DNA of 64,000 nt from Elusimicrobia bacterium GWA2_61_42 (GTDB lineage: Bacteria; Elusimicrobiota; Elusimicrobia; Elusimicrobiales; UBA9959). The stretch lies in contig MGTU01000008.1 of NCBI GenBank assembly GCA_001799615.1, positions 1-64,000 of the forward strand. The letters run 5' to 3'. The position numbers and the translations under genes are program-made. The notes below the pieces were generated by a model. The model saw nothing but the letters and a program-made list of their open reading frames with translations. It was not told the DNA's origin and made no database searches. Within the stretch, counting starts at the first letter, position 1. Each line of letters starts with the position of its first letter. This document shows, in pieces, positions 9,277 through 16,978 of the stretch.

Positions 9277-9312
9277 AATAAGAAAGGCCTCAGGTGAGGC
9301 CTTTCTTATTTT
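9277..9312. terminator. Bidirectional terminator with a 16-bp stem
   Basis: AATAAGAAAGGCCTCA at 9277-9292 pairs perfectly with TGAGGCCTTTCTTATT at 9295-9310. It lies between the convergent binding-protein and endonuclease genes. Confidence 0.9.
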
Positions 9313-9324
9313 GAAGCGGCTGTT

Positions 9325-10215
9325 TCAATGCGCTCTGAAAACCAGCTCGCCTATTTTGTCCGCCAGTTCCGGGTTATCTATGAAGGGGTTGCGGTTGCCC
9401 TGAAAATCCTCCACGGCCGAGTTGCGGCGGCGTTCGTTGGCGTCGGGGGGATCCTGCCGGTTCCACTCCAGCAGCATGGGCACGTTTTTGGTCCAGAAGG
9501 CGTTGTAATCCATGCCCTGCCGGATATTCCTGTCGTTGTAGCGCACGACGAAGTATAAAATGGCCCGCGCGGCGTTTCCCTTTACGGCATCGGCGGGCTC
9601 AAAGCCCTCTTTGCCCAGTTTGGAACCCGCGGAGGTGGAATAAGTGGCGCTGGCCACCTTGGCGAACTTAAGGTTGCCGCGCCGGCCGTTAGGCGTTACA
9701 AAGGTGGGGGCGAGGTGATGCAGGTCGGCGACCATGGGCAGGGAGCTGTTGAAGTAGCTCTGGGGCCAGAGGTGTTCGGCGTTTATAAAGGCATCGACGA
9801 CGCCGTCTTTGTTCAGGTCGCCGCGTTCGCTGTAATCGCCGCCGTTGCTGCTGGCACCGTTGACGCAGATCTGGGAGTAGAAGGTCACTATGCCGGGGCC
9901 GCCGTTGCAGCCCGCGTTGTCCGCTATGGAATACATGAAGGATTTAGAGGCGGAGTAGGAGGGAAGGGCCTTGCGGGGAGCGGGAGCCGTGGCCTCATGG
10001 AGATAATCGAAAAGCTGCTCTCCGGCAAGAGAGCTCTCCGGGATCCGGTCCGCGTTATAAAGCGCGGGCATTCCCGGGAGGGGGACGCTATTATATAAGG
10101 AAGAGGCGGGATACGAAGCCTTCAGGGCGTCAAGGGCCGGAACCTGGGCCGCAAGGGTTGAGAAGGGAAGGAGCGCGAAGACTGACAAGGTGAGTAAAGC
10201 GACGTTGCGTTTCAA
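9325..10215 (-). CDS. Secreted endonuclease I family nuclease, copy 2
   Basis: The chosen start is TTG at 10215: GGAGGA precedes it and it aligns with the TTG-AAA-CGC start of copy 1 (the frame is open to 10257). A signal peptide follows (KRNVALLTLSVFALLPFSTLA). The 296-residue product has the PF04231 motifs NAEHLWPQ, DLHHLAPTF and GNAARAILYFVVRY, and an EF-hand-like loop DLNKDGVVD ahead of the catalytic His. It should be a secreted, metal-dependent, non-specific nuclease. The paralogues are diverged enough that the duplication is not recent. Tandem genes on the minus strand with MarC upstream, but a palindrome-rich spacer separates them. Confidence 0.9.
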   Translation of the reverse strand: MKRNVALLTLSVFALLPFSTLAAQVPALDALKASYPASSLYNSVPLPGMPALYNADRIPESSLAGEQLFDYLHEATAPAPRKALPSYSASKSFMYSIADNAGCNGGPGIVTFYSQICVNGASSNGGDYSERGDLNKDGVVDAFINAEHLWPQSYFNSSLPMVADLHHLAPTFVTPNGRRGNLKFAKVASATYSTSAGSKLGKEGFEPADAVKGNAARAILYFVVRYNDRNIRQGMDYNAFWTKNVPMLLEWNRQDPPDANERRRNSAVEDFQGNRNPFIDNPELADKIGELVFRAH

Positions 10216-10290
10216 AATTCCTCCACCGGCTTGACTGGGGTCAATGACTAATGTCAAACATAGTTTAAGTCATATGGCCTATTTCGCAAG

Positions 10291-10343
10291 GGCCAAAGGA
10301 CCTATGCCGTATATAGGTCCTTTGGCCTATATAAAAATATAGG
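10291..10343. repeat. Overlapping perfect inverted repeats
   Basis: A 15-bp perfect inverted repeat (GGCCAAAGGACCTAT at 10291-10305, ATAGGTCCTTTGGCC at 10313-10327, 7-nt spacer) shares its right end with a second one (CCTATAT 10326-10332, ATATAGG 10337-10343). It lies in the 175-nt gap between the MarC gene and endonuclease copy 2, both on the minus strand. It lacks a T run for minus-strand termination, so it is not a standard terminator. Confidence 0.8.
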
Positions 10344-10390
10344 GGGGCCGGGAGCATGCCGACCTTGCTCCGGTCATGGATACTGAGGTA

Positions 10391-11041
10391 TTAGTTTATC
10401 CCGGCGGCCAGGAGGCCGCGGATGCCTTCCCACACTATCTGCACGCCTATAGCCAGGAGAATGAAGGCCGAGATCTTGGAAATGGTCTGCGCGCCGGTCC
10501 TGCCCAGGCGGCGCAGCAGGTACTCGGAGTACCGGTAAAAAAGGAAGACGCTGAGGGCGGCCAGGGCGATGCCGCAGGAGATACCCGCAAAATTAACCCA
10601 GGTGGGCGGCATGAGCAGGGAACCGGCAGGGACCAGGGTAAGGGTCACGGCGATAGAGCCCGGGCCGGCGGTGACCGGCATGGTCATGGGGAAAAAAGCC
10701 TTGGCGGTCATCCTGCCCTTCAGCTCGTCCTGCTCCGCCTGGGAGAACTTGGGTTCGTTGTTGAGCATTTTCCAGGCCGTGTTAAAGAGCAGCAGGCCTC
10801 CCGCCACCCGGATGACCGGCACGGAAATACCGAAGATCTTGAGCAGCCAGCCGCCGGCCACCAGCACCGCGAACAGCAGGATGAAAGTATTCTTGCCTAT
10901 CAGGCCGGCCAGCCGGTGGCGGTCCGCGTCCGGCAGCGCCGAGGTCATATCCAGGAAGATAGGGGACATGGCCGGGGGATTGAGGATGGGAAAAAGGGCT
11001 AGAAAAGCGAAAGCGGAGTAGTTAATGAAATCGTGGATCAT
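10391..11041 (-). CDS. MarC-family integral membrane protein
   Basis: The 216-residue protein has about six hydrophobic helices and the MarC/UPF0056 hallmark opening FAFLALFPILNPPAMSPIFL, then RVAGGLLLFNTAWKML and MTMPVTAGPGSIAVTLTL. MarC proteins are widespread inner-membrane proteins of uncertain transport function; the old link to multiple antibiotic resistance is not supported. ATG at 11041 has a GATAAT box at 11051-11056 on the minus strand, only 9 nt upstream, and no good Shine-Dalgarno sequence. It is divergent from the GNAT gene at 11117. Confidence 0.85.
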   Translation of the reverse strand: MIHDFINYSAFAFLALFPILNPPAMSPIFLDMTSALPDADRHRLAGLIGKNTFILLFAVLVAGGWLLKIFGISVPVIRVAGGLLLFNTAWKMLNNEPKFSQAEQDELKGRMTAKAFFPMTMPVTAGPGSIAVTLTLVPAGSLLMPPTWVNFAGISCGIALAALSVFLFYRYSEYLLRRLGRTGAQTISKISAFILLAIGVQIVWEGIRGLLAAGIN

Positions 11042-11050
11042 GGCAGGAAT

Positions 11051-11056
11051 ATTATC
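11051..11056 (-). promoter_or_regulatory. Candidate -10 box of the MarC gene
   Basis: GATAAT on the minus strand, 9 nt before the start codon; the predicted transcript would have almost no leader. No clear -35 box was seen. Confidence 0.5.
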
Positions 11057-11104
11057 GCATTTTATAAAACGTTTTTCCCGGCGGCGGGCCGGCGCGTTTT
11101 TTGA

Positions 11105-11110
11105 TATTAT
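11105..11110 (+). promoter_or_regulatory. Candidate -10 box (leaderless) of the GNAT gene
   Basis: TATTAT ends 6 nt before ATG 11117, so transcription is expected to begin at the start codon. No Shine-Dalgarno sequence is present; the -35 region is not obvious. Confidence 0.6.
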
Positions 11111-11116
11111 TTATCC

Positions 11117-11596
11117 ATGACAAACATCCGTCTGCTGAGATCCGCCAAAAAGCTGCGCGCCGCGGCGTTGCGCATGAGCGCCTGCGACCCGTGGCTGAAG
11201 CTGGGGCTGGACGCGCGCCAATGTTTCAGGGGGCTGACCGCCCCGGGCCGGCGCACCTACGAAGCCTCCGCCGGCGGCCGGCCGGCCGGGCACGTGACCA
11301 TAAACATGGCGGGCACGCTGAGGGGTTATATCCAGGTGCTCTTCGTGGCCGGCGACTTCAGGGGGCGCGGCGTGGGGGAACTGCTGCTGCGCTTCGCTGA
11401 GAAAAAGATCTTCTCCGCCTCGCCCAACGTTTTCCTCTGCGTTTCCTCCTTTAACAAAGGGGCCGCCCGTTTTTACCGGCGGCAGGGCTACGACCGGGCC
11501 GGCCTCTTCAGGGACTTCCTTGTAAAAGGGCACGACGAGATCCTGCTGCGCAAGACCAGGGGCCCGCTGCTTTCCTACAACCCCGCCAAGAAATAA
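11117..11596 (+). CDS. GNAT-family N-acetyltransferase
   Basis: The 159-residue protein shows GNAT motif A (VLFVAGDFRGRGVGELLLRFAE, with the RGxGxG-type acetyl-CoA loop) at about residues 76-97 and motif B (NKGAARFYRRQGYDRAGL) near 117-134. Family knowledge: it transfers an acyl group from acyl-CoA to an amine; the acceptor cannot be predicted. The initiator is at the predicted transcription start. A beta-CASP nuclease gene follows 8 nt downstream, so the two form an operon, perhaps a functional link to RNA or translation, but this is only inferred from spacing. Confidence 0.85.
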   Translation: MTNIRLLRSAKKLRAAALRMSACDPWLKLGLDARQCFRGLTAPGRRTYEASAGGRPAGHVTINMAGTLRGYIQVLFVAGDFRGRGVGELLLRFAEKKIFSASPNVFLCVSSFNKGAARFYRRQGYDRAGLFRDFLVKGHDEILLRKTRGPLLSYNPAKK

Positions 11597-11604
11597 AGGA
11601 CAAC

Positions 11605-13014
11605 ATGACGAACAATAAAGCGAAGCTCTCTTTTCATGGCGCCGCCGGAGAAGTTACGGGCTCCAGGCACCTGCTCGAGCTTGACGGAAAAAGCATCCTG
11701 CTGGACTGCGGCATGTTCCAGGGGCACCGCAGCGACGCGGACATGAAGAACCGGACTTTCCGTTTTCCGCCGGCCTCGGTGGACGCGGTGCTGCTCAGCC
11801 ACGCGCACGTGGACCATTGCGGCCTGCTGCCGCTGCTTTACAAGAACGGCTGCGACGCCCCCATTTACGCGACGCCGGCCACGGCGGAAATAGCCGGGAT
11901 AATGCTGGCCGATTCGGCCCGCCTGCAGGAGGGGGACGCGCAGTATTACAACAAGATCCACGCCGCGGAGAACCTGACCATAGAACCCATGTACGACGCG
12001 GAGGACGCTGACAAGGCGCTGCAGCATTTCTCCCCCGGCGACTACAACGCGCCCTTCGAGCCGGTCCCCGGGGTAAAGGCCCGGTTCCTCAACGCGGGCC
12101 ACGTCCTTGGCTCGGCCATGGTGCAGCTGGACGTCACGACCGGCGCGGGCCCCCGCCGCCTGCTCTACACCGGGGACCTCGGCCGCGCGGAAACCCTGCT
12201 GCTCGACGACCCCGTGGCGCCGCAGGGCGTGGATTACCTGGTAATAGAGAGCACTTACGGGGACCGGCTGCACGAGCCGCTCGCCGACGCGGCGGGAAAA
12301 CTGGCCGGGTTGATAAAAAAAGCCGCGAGGGAGGGAGGGAAAATAATAATCCCCAGTTTCGCCCTCGAGCGGACCCAGGAGATCATCGTCATCCTGGACA
12401 AGCTGCGCAGCGACCAGACCGTGCCGGAGATCCCCATCTACGTGGACAGCCCGATGGCGGTAAGCCTGACGGAGATCTTCAACAAGCACCGGGAGAATTT
12501 CTGCTTCGACGAGAAATTCCGCGAGTACGCCCGCCTGGACGGCGACCCGTTCGGCTTCGACTACATAAGCTACGTGCGCAGCAAGGAGGAGTCCCAGGCG
12601 CTTAACCACAGGAAGGGGCCGATGCTGATAATCTCGGCTTCGGGCATGTGCGAAGGCGGCCGCATCCTGCACCACCTGCGCAACAACCTGGGCGGGGAGA
12701 ACAACACCGTCCTGCTGGTGGGCTACCAGGCCCACGGCACGCTGGGCCGCAGGCTGCAGGACGGCGAGAAGAAAGTGCGCATCTTCGGCCTTGAGCACGA
12801 AGTGTGGGCCCGGGTGGAGACCATGCATACCTTTTCCTCGCACGCCGACAAGAACGACCTGCTGGCCTTCATAAAGGCCGCCAAACCCGCGCGCGGCGTC
12901 TTTCTGGTGCACGGCGACACCGAAGCCCGCGCCGCCCTCGCCGCCGCCCTCGAGGCCGAAGGCATCAAGAACGTTAAATGCCCCGCCCTGGGCGAGGAAT
13001 TCGAACTTAACTAA
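11605..13014 (+). CDS. MBL-fold/beta-CASP RNase (YSH1/CPSF-like)
   Basis: The 469-residue protein carries the metallo-beta-lactamase motifs (LLSHAHVDHCGLLP = HxHxDH near residues 70-75, AGHVLGSAMV, YTGDLGR), a beta-CASP insertion containing YVDSPMAVSLTEIF and SASGMCEGGRILHHL, and the terminal HTFSSHADK and HGDTEA motifs. Family knowledge: such proteins are zinc-dependent RNA endo- or exonucleases; the bacterial TTHA0252-like group matches in length and order. There is no signal peptide or KH domain. It follows the GNAT gene by 8 nt. Confidence 0.9.
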   Translation: MTNNKAKLSFHGAAGEVTGSRHLLELDGKSILLDCGMFQGHRSDADMKNRTFRFPPASVDAVLLSHAHVDHCGLLPLLYKNGCDAPIYATPATAEIAGIMLADSARLQEGDAQYYNKIHAAENLTIEPMYDAEDADKALQHFSPGDYNAPFEPVPGVKARFLNAGHVLGSAMVQLDVTTGAGPRRLLYTGDLGRAETLLLDDPVAPQGVDYLVIESTYGDRLHEPLADAAGKLAGLIKKAAREGGKIIIPSFALERTQEIIVILDKLRSDQTVPEIPIYVDSPMAVSLTEIFNKHRENFCFDEKFREYARLDGDPFGFDYISYVRSKEESQALNHRKGPMLIISASGMCEGGRILHHLRNNLGGENNTVLLVGYQAHGTLGRRLQDGEKKVRIFGLEHEVWARVETMHTFSSHADKNDLLAFIKAAKPARGVFLVHGDTEARAALAAALEAEGIKNVKCPALGEEFELN

Positions 13015-13035
13015 GTCAGTATCCGCAAAGCCCTG

Positions 13036-13170
13036 GCCGTTGCCGTGGGGGTCGGGTTAGCAAAACCCTGTCGGAGCCCGACGCTTGCGTAAGCGCGGAG
13101 GGCGAGACGGGGAAGGGCGAGCACGGTGTGCGAGACCCTGTTTTTGCGTTCCGACCCCCATGGCAACCGC
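13036..13170. repeat. Structured intergenic element with 20-bp inverted termini
   Basis: The 250-nt gap between the nuclease and helicase genes holds no credible gene. Imperfect 20-bp arms at 13036-13055 and 13151-13170 (18/20 complementary; core TGGGGGTCGG/CCGACCCCCA) enclose ~95 nt with smaller hairpins, for example CGCTT/AAGCG at 13082-13095 and GCAC/GTGC near 13121-13131. It may be a MITE-like repeat, a structured RNA, or a complex terminator for the upstream gene (CCTGTTTTTG near 13137). Confidence 0.6.
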
Positions 13171-13247
13171 CAGCCGTCTTTTTATAATTCCGGGGACTCT
13201 CCTCACTAATTCATACCGCTCTCCCTGCAGGAGGGGGAGAAAAAGGC

Positions 13248-13253
13248 TATAAT
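13248..13253 (+). promoter_or_regulatory. Candidate -10 box of the first helicase gene
   Basis: TATAAT, 11 nt before ATG 13265. A GGAGGGGGAG run lies upstream of it rather than between it and the start codon, so this mRNA too may have a very short leader. Confidence 0.5.
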
Positions 13254-13264
13254 ATAGATAATAT

Positions 13265-14530
13265 ATGAAAAAGCTACTCACAAAAATCGGCCTCAAAGCC
13301 CTGCATACGCTGGGCTTGAAGAAAAAGGCCACAGGCTTCTACGGCCTCGGCATAGCCCCCAAACTGATGGAAGCGCTCGACAAGAAAGGCTTCGTAACTC
13401 CGACCCCCATACAGGAGAAATGCATACGGATCGCCACGGAAGGCAAGGACATGGTCGGCATAGCCCAGACCGGCACCGGCAAGACCATCGCCTTCTCCAT
13501 CCCCATGATACAGCGCCTGGCCTCCGGGCCCGGCAAGGCCCTCGTCCTGCTGCCCACGCGCGAGCTCGCTCAGCAGGTGGCTGACGTCTGCCGCGACTTC
13601 GCCCCGCAGCTCGGGATGGGCGTCGCCTGCCTTATCGGCGGCGAAAGCAAAGAAGGCCAGCTGAGGGACCTGTTCAAGAAAGCCCGCATCATCATCGGCA
13701 CCCCGGGCCGGGTCTACGACCATATAGAGCGCGGCACGCTCAAAGTAAGCGACGCGCGCATCCTCGTCCTCGACGAAGCGGACCGCATGTTCGACATGGG
13801 CTTCGCCCCGCAGATCAACCGCATCATCCGCTGCCTGCCCCGGGAGCGCCAGACCATGCTCTTCTCCGCCACCATCCCGGACGAAGTGATGAGGCTGGCC
13901 AGCCAGCACATGAAACTGCCCATACGCATAGAAGCGGCCAAGTCCGGCACGGCGGCCGCCAACGTGGTACAGGAACTGTACGTGGTGCGCACCGGCTCCA
14001 AACCCATGCTGCTGTCGAAGCTGCTGGAGAAATACGCCGGCACGGTGCTGATCTTCGTGGAAACGCGCTATGACGCGGCCAAGGTGGCCAGCATTCTCTC
14101 CTACATGGGACACTCAGTGGCCGAGATCCACTCCGACCGCACGATGGGCCAGCGCAAGGACGCGATGGCGGGCTTCAAGTCCGGCAAGTACCGCATCCTC
14201 GTGGCCACCGACATCGCCGCCCGCGGCATCGACGTCACCGGCATTGAGCTGGTCATCAATTACGAGCTGCCCAGCGAAGACGACGCCTACGTGCACCGCA
14301 TAGGCCGCACCGGCCGCGCCGGCCAGCCCGGCCGCGCCATCACCTTCGCCACGCCCGAGCAGGGCGGGGACGTGCGCAGCATCGAGACCCTTACGGGCGT
14401 GCCGCTCACCCAGATGACCCACCCCGAAATCCCCGCTGAAACCCTCTGGGGCTATGACAAAGCGGCCACGGGGCGCGGCTGGAACCAGCGCACCTCCCGC
14501 AGGCCCGGCGGCGGCGGCCGGCGCAGATAG
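13265..14530 (+). CDS. DEAD-box RNA helicase, copy 1
   Basis: The 421-residue protein has all DEAD-box motifs: Q motif (GFVTPTPIQ), I (AQTGTGKT), Ia (PTRELA), Ib (TPGR), II (DEAD), III (SAT), IV/V (ATDIAARGIDV) and VI (HRIGRTGR). It unwinds short RNA duplexes with ATP in ribosome assembly or mRNA turnover. A short basic N-terminal extension (residues 1-24) precedes the GFYGLGIAPKL element shared with copy 2 at 16979. The tail is short (~30 residues, ending RRPGGGGRRR). The gene is closed by a strong terminator. Confidence 0.95.
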   Translation: MKKLLTKIGLKALHTLGLKKKATGFYGLGIAPKLMEALDKKGFVTPTPIQEKCIRIATEGKDMVGIAQTGTGKTIAFSIPMIQRLASGPGKALVLLPTRELAQQVADVCRDFAPQLGMGVACLIGGESKEGQLRDLFKKARIIIGTPGRVYDHIERGTLKVSDARILVLDEADRMFDMGFAPQINRIIRCLPRERQTMLFSATIPDEVMRLASQHMKLPIRIEAAKSGTAAANVVQELYVVRTGSKPMLLSKLLEKYAGTVLIFVETRYDAAKVASILSYMGHSVAEIHSDRTMGQRKDAMAGFKSGKYRILVATDIAARGIDVTGIELVINYELPSEDDAYVHRIGRTGRAGQPGRAITFATPEQGGDVRSIETLTGVPLTQMTHPEIPAETLWGYDKAATGRGWNQRTSRRPGGGGRRR

Positions 14531-14547
14531 ACTTGAGCCGTTAAAGC

Positions 14548-14585
14548 GAAGAAGGCCTCCCGGACAGGGAGGCCTTCTTCTTTTT
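14548..14585. terminator. Bidirectional terminator with a 14-bp stem
   Basis: GAAGAAGGCCTCCC at 14548-14561 pairs with GGGAGGCCTTCTTC at 14567-14580, followed by TTTTT, between the convergent helicase and PLD-family genes. Confidence 0.95.
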
Positions 14586-14600
14586 GCGCTCAGGGACAGG

Positions 14601-15755
14601 CTATTCGAATTTGGAAACGGAAGACTTCAGGAACAGCTTGTCGAATTCGGCCTGGTAGGGGCCGACGTATTCAGGCGCCGTGGTGAAGATCGTGTTCTCG
14701 GTATTGCTGTTCTCGGCGGTGACGGTCCAGTTGAAAGAGCCGTTTATCAGCAGGCGGCCGTCGAGCACCGCGAACTTGTTGTGCATCTGGCCTTTCTCGA
14801 GCCGGCCGGTCTTGTAGCGCAGTTCCATGCTGCCGGTCTTGGCTTCCTGGGCGAAAGGGAACTTCTGCCCGATGAAGAGCAGCAGCTTCACGCGCACGCC
14901 CCTCGCCGACGCGCGCCTGAGGGCCTCCATGATGTTCTTTGAGGTGAAGGTGAACATGGCCACGTCCGCCTCGGAACGGGCGGCGTCGATGGCCCTGATG
15001 ATCGCGGCCTCGGTGCCGCCGCGCGGGGAGAACGCGTAATCCGGAAGCAGGGTCCCGTTGAAGTTCACGTCCGGGGTGGGGTCCGCGGGGGGAGCGGAAG
15101 GTTTGGCCGCGCCGGCTTCGGGCTGCCCGGCGGGCCGGGCCTGGGCCCACATCCAGTCGAAATTCCTGCCGTAGCCGGACACGATATCCTGGTCCGCCGT
15201 GAACAGGATGTTCTCATAGCTGAAGGTTTCGGCGAAACCGCTCCAGTTGGCGGAGCCGGTCTGCAGCAGGACGCCGTCGAAAAGGGCGTATTTGCAGTGC
15301 ATGGCGCCGGTGCCGCCGCGGCCGTGCATCGCGCGGGTCTCTATGCCGGAATCTATCACGGCCTGTATCTGCTTGCCGGCCTGGGGATAGACGTGGGCGT
15401 GGTCGAAGAGCACGCGCACCTTAACGCCGCGCTCCCTGGCCTTTAACAGCGCGGTCACCGTATCGTCTATCTGCAGGTTGTAGAGCGCCACGTCCAGGGT
15501 TTTCCTGGTGCGGTTTATGGCCTCCACTATGGGTTTGGCCAGCTGCTCCTCTTCGGTAAAAATATAGGCGGGAAGGCCCGACCAGTCGTAACTTCCTTTT
15601 TCGGGGACCGGCGTATAGAAAGGCGGCGGCACCGCCGGCACCGCCAGGGGCGGCAGGGTTTTAAGCGTCAGGGCTTCGAGCCCCGCGGGGGGGGCGGAAA
15701 AAACAACGGGAACCGCGATGAACAGCAGCAGCAGGGAACTGATAAATTTCTTCAC
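14601..15755 (-). CDS. Secreted phospholipase D-like protein with two HKD motifs
   Basis: GTG 15755 is chosen: GGAGG lies 6-10 nt upstream and a signal peptide follows (KKFISSLLLLFIAVPVVFS). The 384-residue protein contains two PLD active-site motifs, MHCKYALFDG...GSANWS and MHNKFAVLDG...GSFNWT, each HxKx4D. This double-HKD arrangement fits phospholipase D, phosphatidyltransferases and PLD-type nucleases. The preceding strands (YNLQIDDTVTALLKARERG, AMFTFTSKNIMEALRRASARG) resemble the PLD-nuclease branch. It is exported, so phospholipid or nucleic-acid hydrolysis outside the cytoplasm is likely; which one cannot be told from sequence alone. Confidence 0.85.
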   Translation of the reverse strand: MKKFISSLLLLFIAVPVVFSAPPAGLEALTLKTLPPLAVPAVPPPFYTPVPEKGSYDWSGLPAYIFTEEEQLAKPIVEAINRTRKTLDVALYNLQIDDTVTALLKARERGVKVRVLFDHAHVYPQAGKQIQAVIDSGIETRAMHGRGGTGAMHCKYALFDGVLLQTGSANWSGFAETFSYENILFTADQDIVSGYGRNFDWMWAQARPAGQPEAGAAKPSAPPADPTPDVNFNGTLLPDYAFSPRGGTEAAIIRAIDAARSEADVAMFTFTSKNIMEALRRASARGVRVKLLLFIGQKFPFAQEAKTGSMELRYKTGRLEKGQMHNKFAVLDGRLLINGSFNWTVTAENSNTENTIFTTAPEYVGPYQAEFDKLFLKSSVSKFE

Positions 15756-15880
15756 TATGTGCCTCCGTCGCCAAGCGTGACTATAGCTATATGTTAACAC
15801 CTGCCGGAGAGCGGCAAAAGAGGCTTTAGCCCCAGGCGGGGCGCGTTATTGGACCTACGGGCCGCTGGGGCCTATGGCCG

Positions 15881-15909
15881 ATGGCAACCAGGCGGCATTT
15901 CTGTATAAT
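15881..15909 (+). promoter_or_regulatory. Candidate promoter giving a leaderless mRNA
   Basis: TATAAT at 15904-15909 ends 7 nt before ATG 15917. A weak -35 (ATGGCA, 15881-15886) lies 17 nt upstream, and the word GGGCCTATGGCC (15868-15879) is just above it. Confidence 0.6.
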
Positions 15910-15916
15910 TTACGAT

Positions 15917-16381
15917 ATGACACCCAAGCTCGGCGACCTGACGGTAAAAAAAGTGGAGCGGGAGGACGCAGAGTGGAAAACCCGCTACGACGCTTTTTAC
16001 GCCGGGTGCGGCGTCAGGAAACTAGGCAGCAGGCCCCACGCCTATTTCGCGGCCTACGCCGGCAAGGAGCTGGCCGGGCACAGCGTTATCTATTTTGAAA
16101 AAGGCCGCTGGATAATGGACGGCCTGCGGGTAAAGGCGGAGTTCCGCGAGCTGGGCGTGGCCAAGCGGCTTACCGCGGCCCGCATCCGCTACGCCATCGA
16201 ACAGGGGGCGAAGGAGATCTGGTACGCCTGCGAAGACGGCAACCTGGTCACCATCTGCTGCCACCTGCGCTTCGGTTTCGAAAAGATCTGCCCCGACAGC
16301 CACCGCTGCACCGCGGCCACGGCCCACTGGTACCGCCTGAAGATCACGCCTGAACTCAAACTGGAATACAGCGATAAATAA
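15917..16381 (+). CDS. GNAT-family N-acetyltransferase
   Basis: ATG 15917 is preferred over an in-frame ATG 36 nt upstream because the upstream one would lie before the -10 box. The 154-residue protein has GNAT motif A (LRVKAEFRELGVAKRLTAARIRYAIEQG) at about 75-102 and a later NLVTICCHLRFGFEKI segment that matches motif B. It is probably a cytoplasmic acetyl-CoA-dependent acyltransferase with unknown acceptor. It is a single-gene unit closed by a terminator. Confidence 0.8.
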   Translation: MTPKLGDLTVKKVEREDAEWKTRYDAFYAGCGVRKLGSRPHAYFAAYAGKELAGHSVIYFEKGRWIMDGLRVKAEFRELGVAKRLTAARIRYAIEQGAKEIWYACEDGNLVTICCHLRFGFEKICPDSHRCTAATAHWYRLKITPELKLEYSDK

Positions 16382-16382
16382 A

Positions 16383-16408
16383 AAAGACCCGCCCGGCGGG
16401 TCTTTGCG
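16383..16408. terminator. Bidirectional terminator
   Basis: AAAGACCCGC at 16383-16392 pairs with GCGGGTCTTT at 16396-16405; lies between convergent genes. Confidence 0.9.
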
Positions 16409-16424
16409 TTAAAGCGCGGCGCGC

Positions 16425-16928
16425 TCAGTCGGCGCCGTAGGCCTCCTGTTTCTCCAGGGAAACGGTCAGTTCCCCGGCCTTGAGCAGCTTCAGGTATTCC
16501 TTTGTCTGCTCGCTGGAAACCGCCAGGGTGACCGGCACCCGCTGCCCCGGCTGCAGCTGGTCGCTGTAGCCGTAGGCTTTGGTCCAGACGACGGCGCCGG
16601 CAGAGTCGCGGAAAACGAGGACGCCGTTAAAGGCGTAGTAGCGGCGGTTGGAAACGTTCTCGAATTCGAGGTACAGCTTGACCCCGATCTTCTCCTGCCC
16701 CACCACCTGTTTTTTCTTCAGGAGCTGAACGGCTATGGGCGCGGCCGGCCCTTTTTCTGCGGGAGCGGCCGCGGCGCCGGCGGAGCCGCCGCCTTCTTCC
16801 AGCCTGCTTACCCGCTTCTCAACTTTAGAAACGCGCTTTTCGAGGCCGGTCAGGCGTTTCTCCGTTTTGGTCTGGGAGAAGGCCGGGCTGACCGCCAGCA
16901 ACAGGGCCAGGCAGAAGTAAAATCTCAT
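16425..16928 (-). CDS. Secreted protein of unknown function with a coiled coil
   Basis: The 167-residue product has a signal peptide (MRFYFCLALLLAVSPAFS), a short coiled coil with LEKRVSKVEKRVSRLEE heptads (residues 27-45), an Ala/Gly/Pro-rich linker, and a ~95-residue beta-rich C-terminal domain (VKLYLEFENVSNRRYYAFNGVLVFRD...GQRVPVTLAV) that looks like the FxLYD/immunoglobulin-like domains of bacterial exported proteins. No function can be assigned. The -10 box TATAAT lies 6 nt before ATG 16928, and it is divergent from the second helicase with promoters only ~30 bp apart. Confidence 0.75.
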   Translation of the reverse strand: MRFYFCLALLLAVSPAFSQTKTEKRLTGLEKRVSKVEKRVSRLEEGGGSAGAAAAPAEKGPAAPIAVQLLKKKQVVGQEKIGVKLYLEFENVSNRRYYAFNGVLVFRDSAGAVVWTKAYGYSDQLQPGQRVPVTLAVSSEQTKEYLKLLKAGELTVSLEKQEAYGAD

Positions 16929-16934
16929 TTGTAA

Positions 16935-16940
16935 ATTATA
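16935..16940 (-). promoter_or_regulatory. Perfect -10 box (leaderless), minus strand
   Basis: TATAAT on the minus strand ends 6 nt before ATG 16928. No Shine-Dalgarno sequence. Confidence 0.65.
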
Positions 16941-16967
16941 GCACTACCTACGCCGCCCCATATATGG

Positions 16968-16973
16968 GATAAT
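16968..16973 (+). promoter_or_regulatory. Candidate -10 box (leaderless) of the second helicase
   Basis: GATAAT ends 5 nt before ATG 16979. No Shine-Dalgarno sequence. Confidence 0.55.
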
Positions 16974-16978
16974 GGTAT

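Noticed and set aside
10291-10327. The 15-bp palindrome as the MarC terminator.
   Set aside because: No T run follows it on the minus strand.
11575-12912. A 445-residue minus-strand frame over the beta-CASP nuclease.
   Set aside because: It is the antisense shadow of a gene with all MBL and beta-CASP motifs.
15881-15916. The upstream in-frame ATG as the start of the GNAT gene at 15917.
   Set aside because: It lies before the TATAAT box, so an mRNA from that promoter would not include it.
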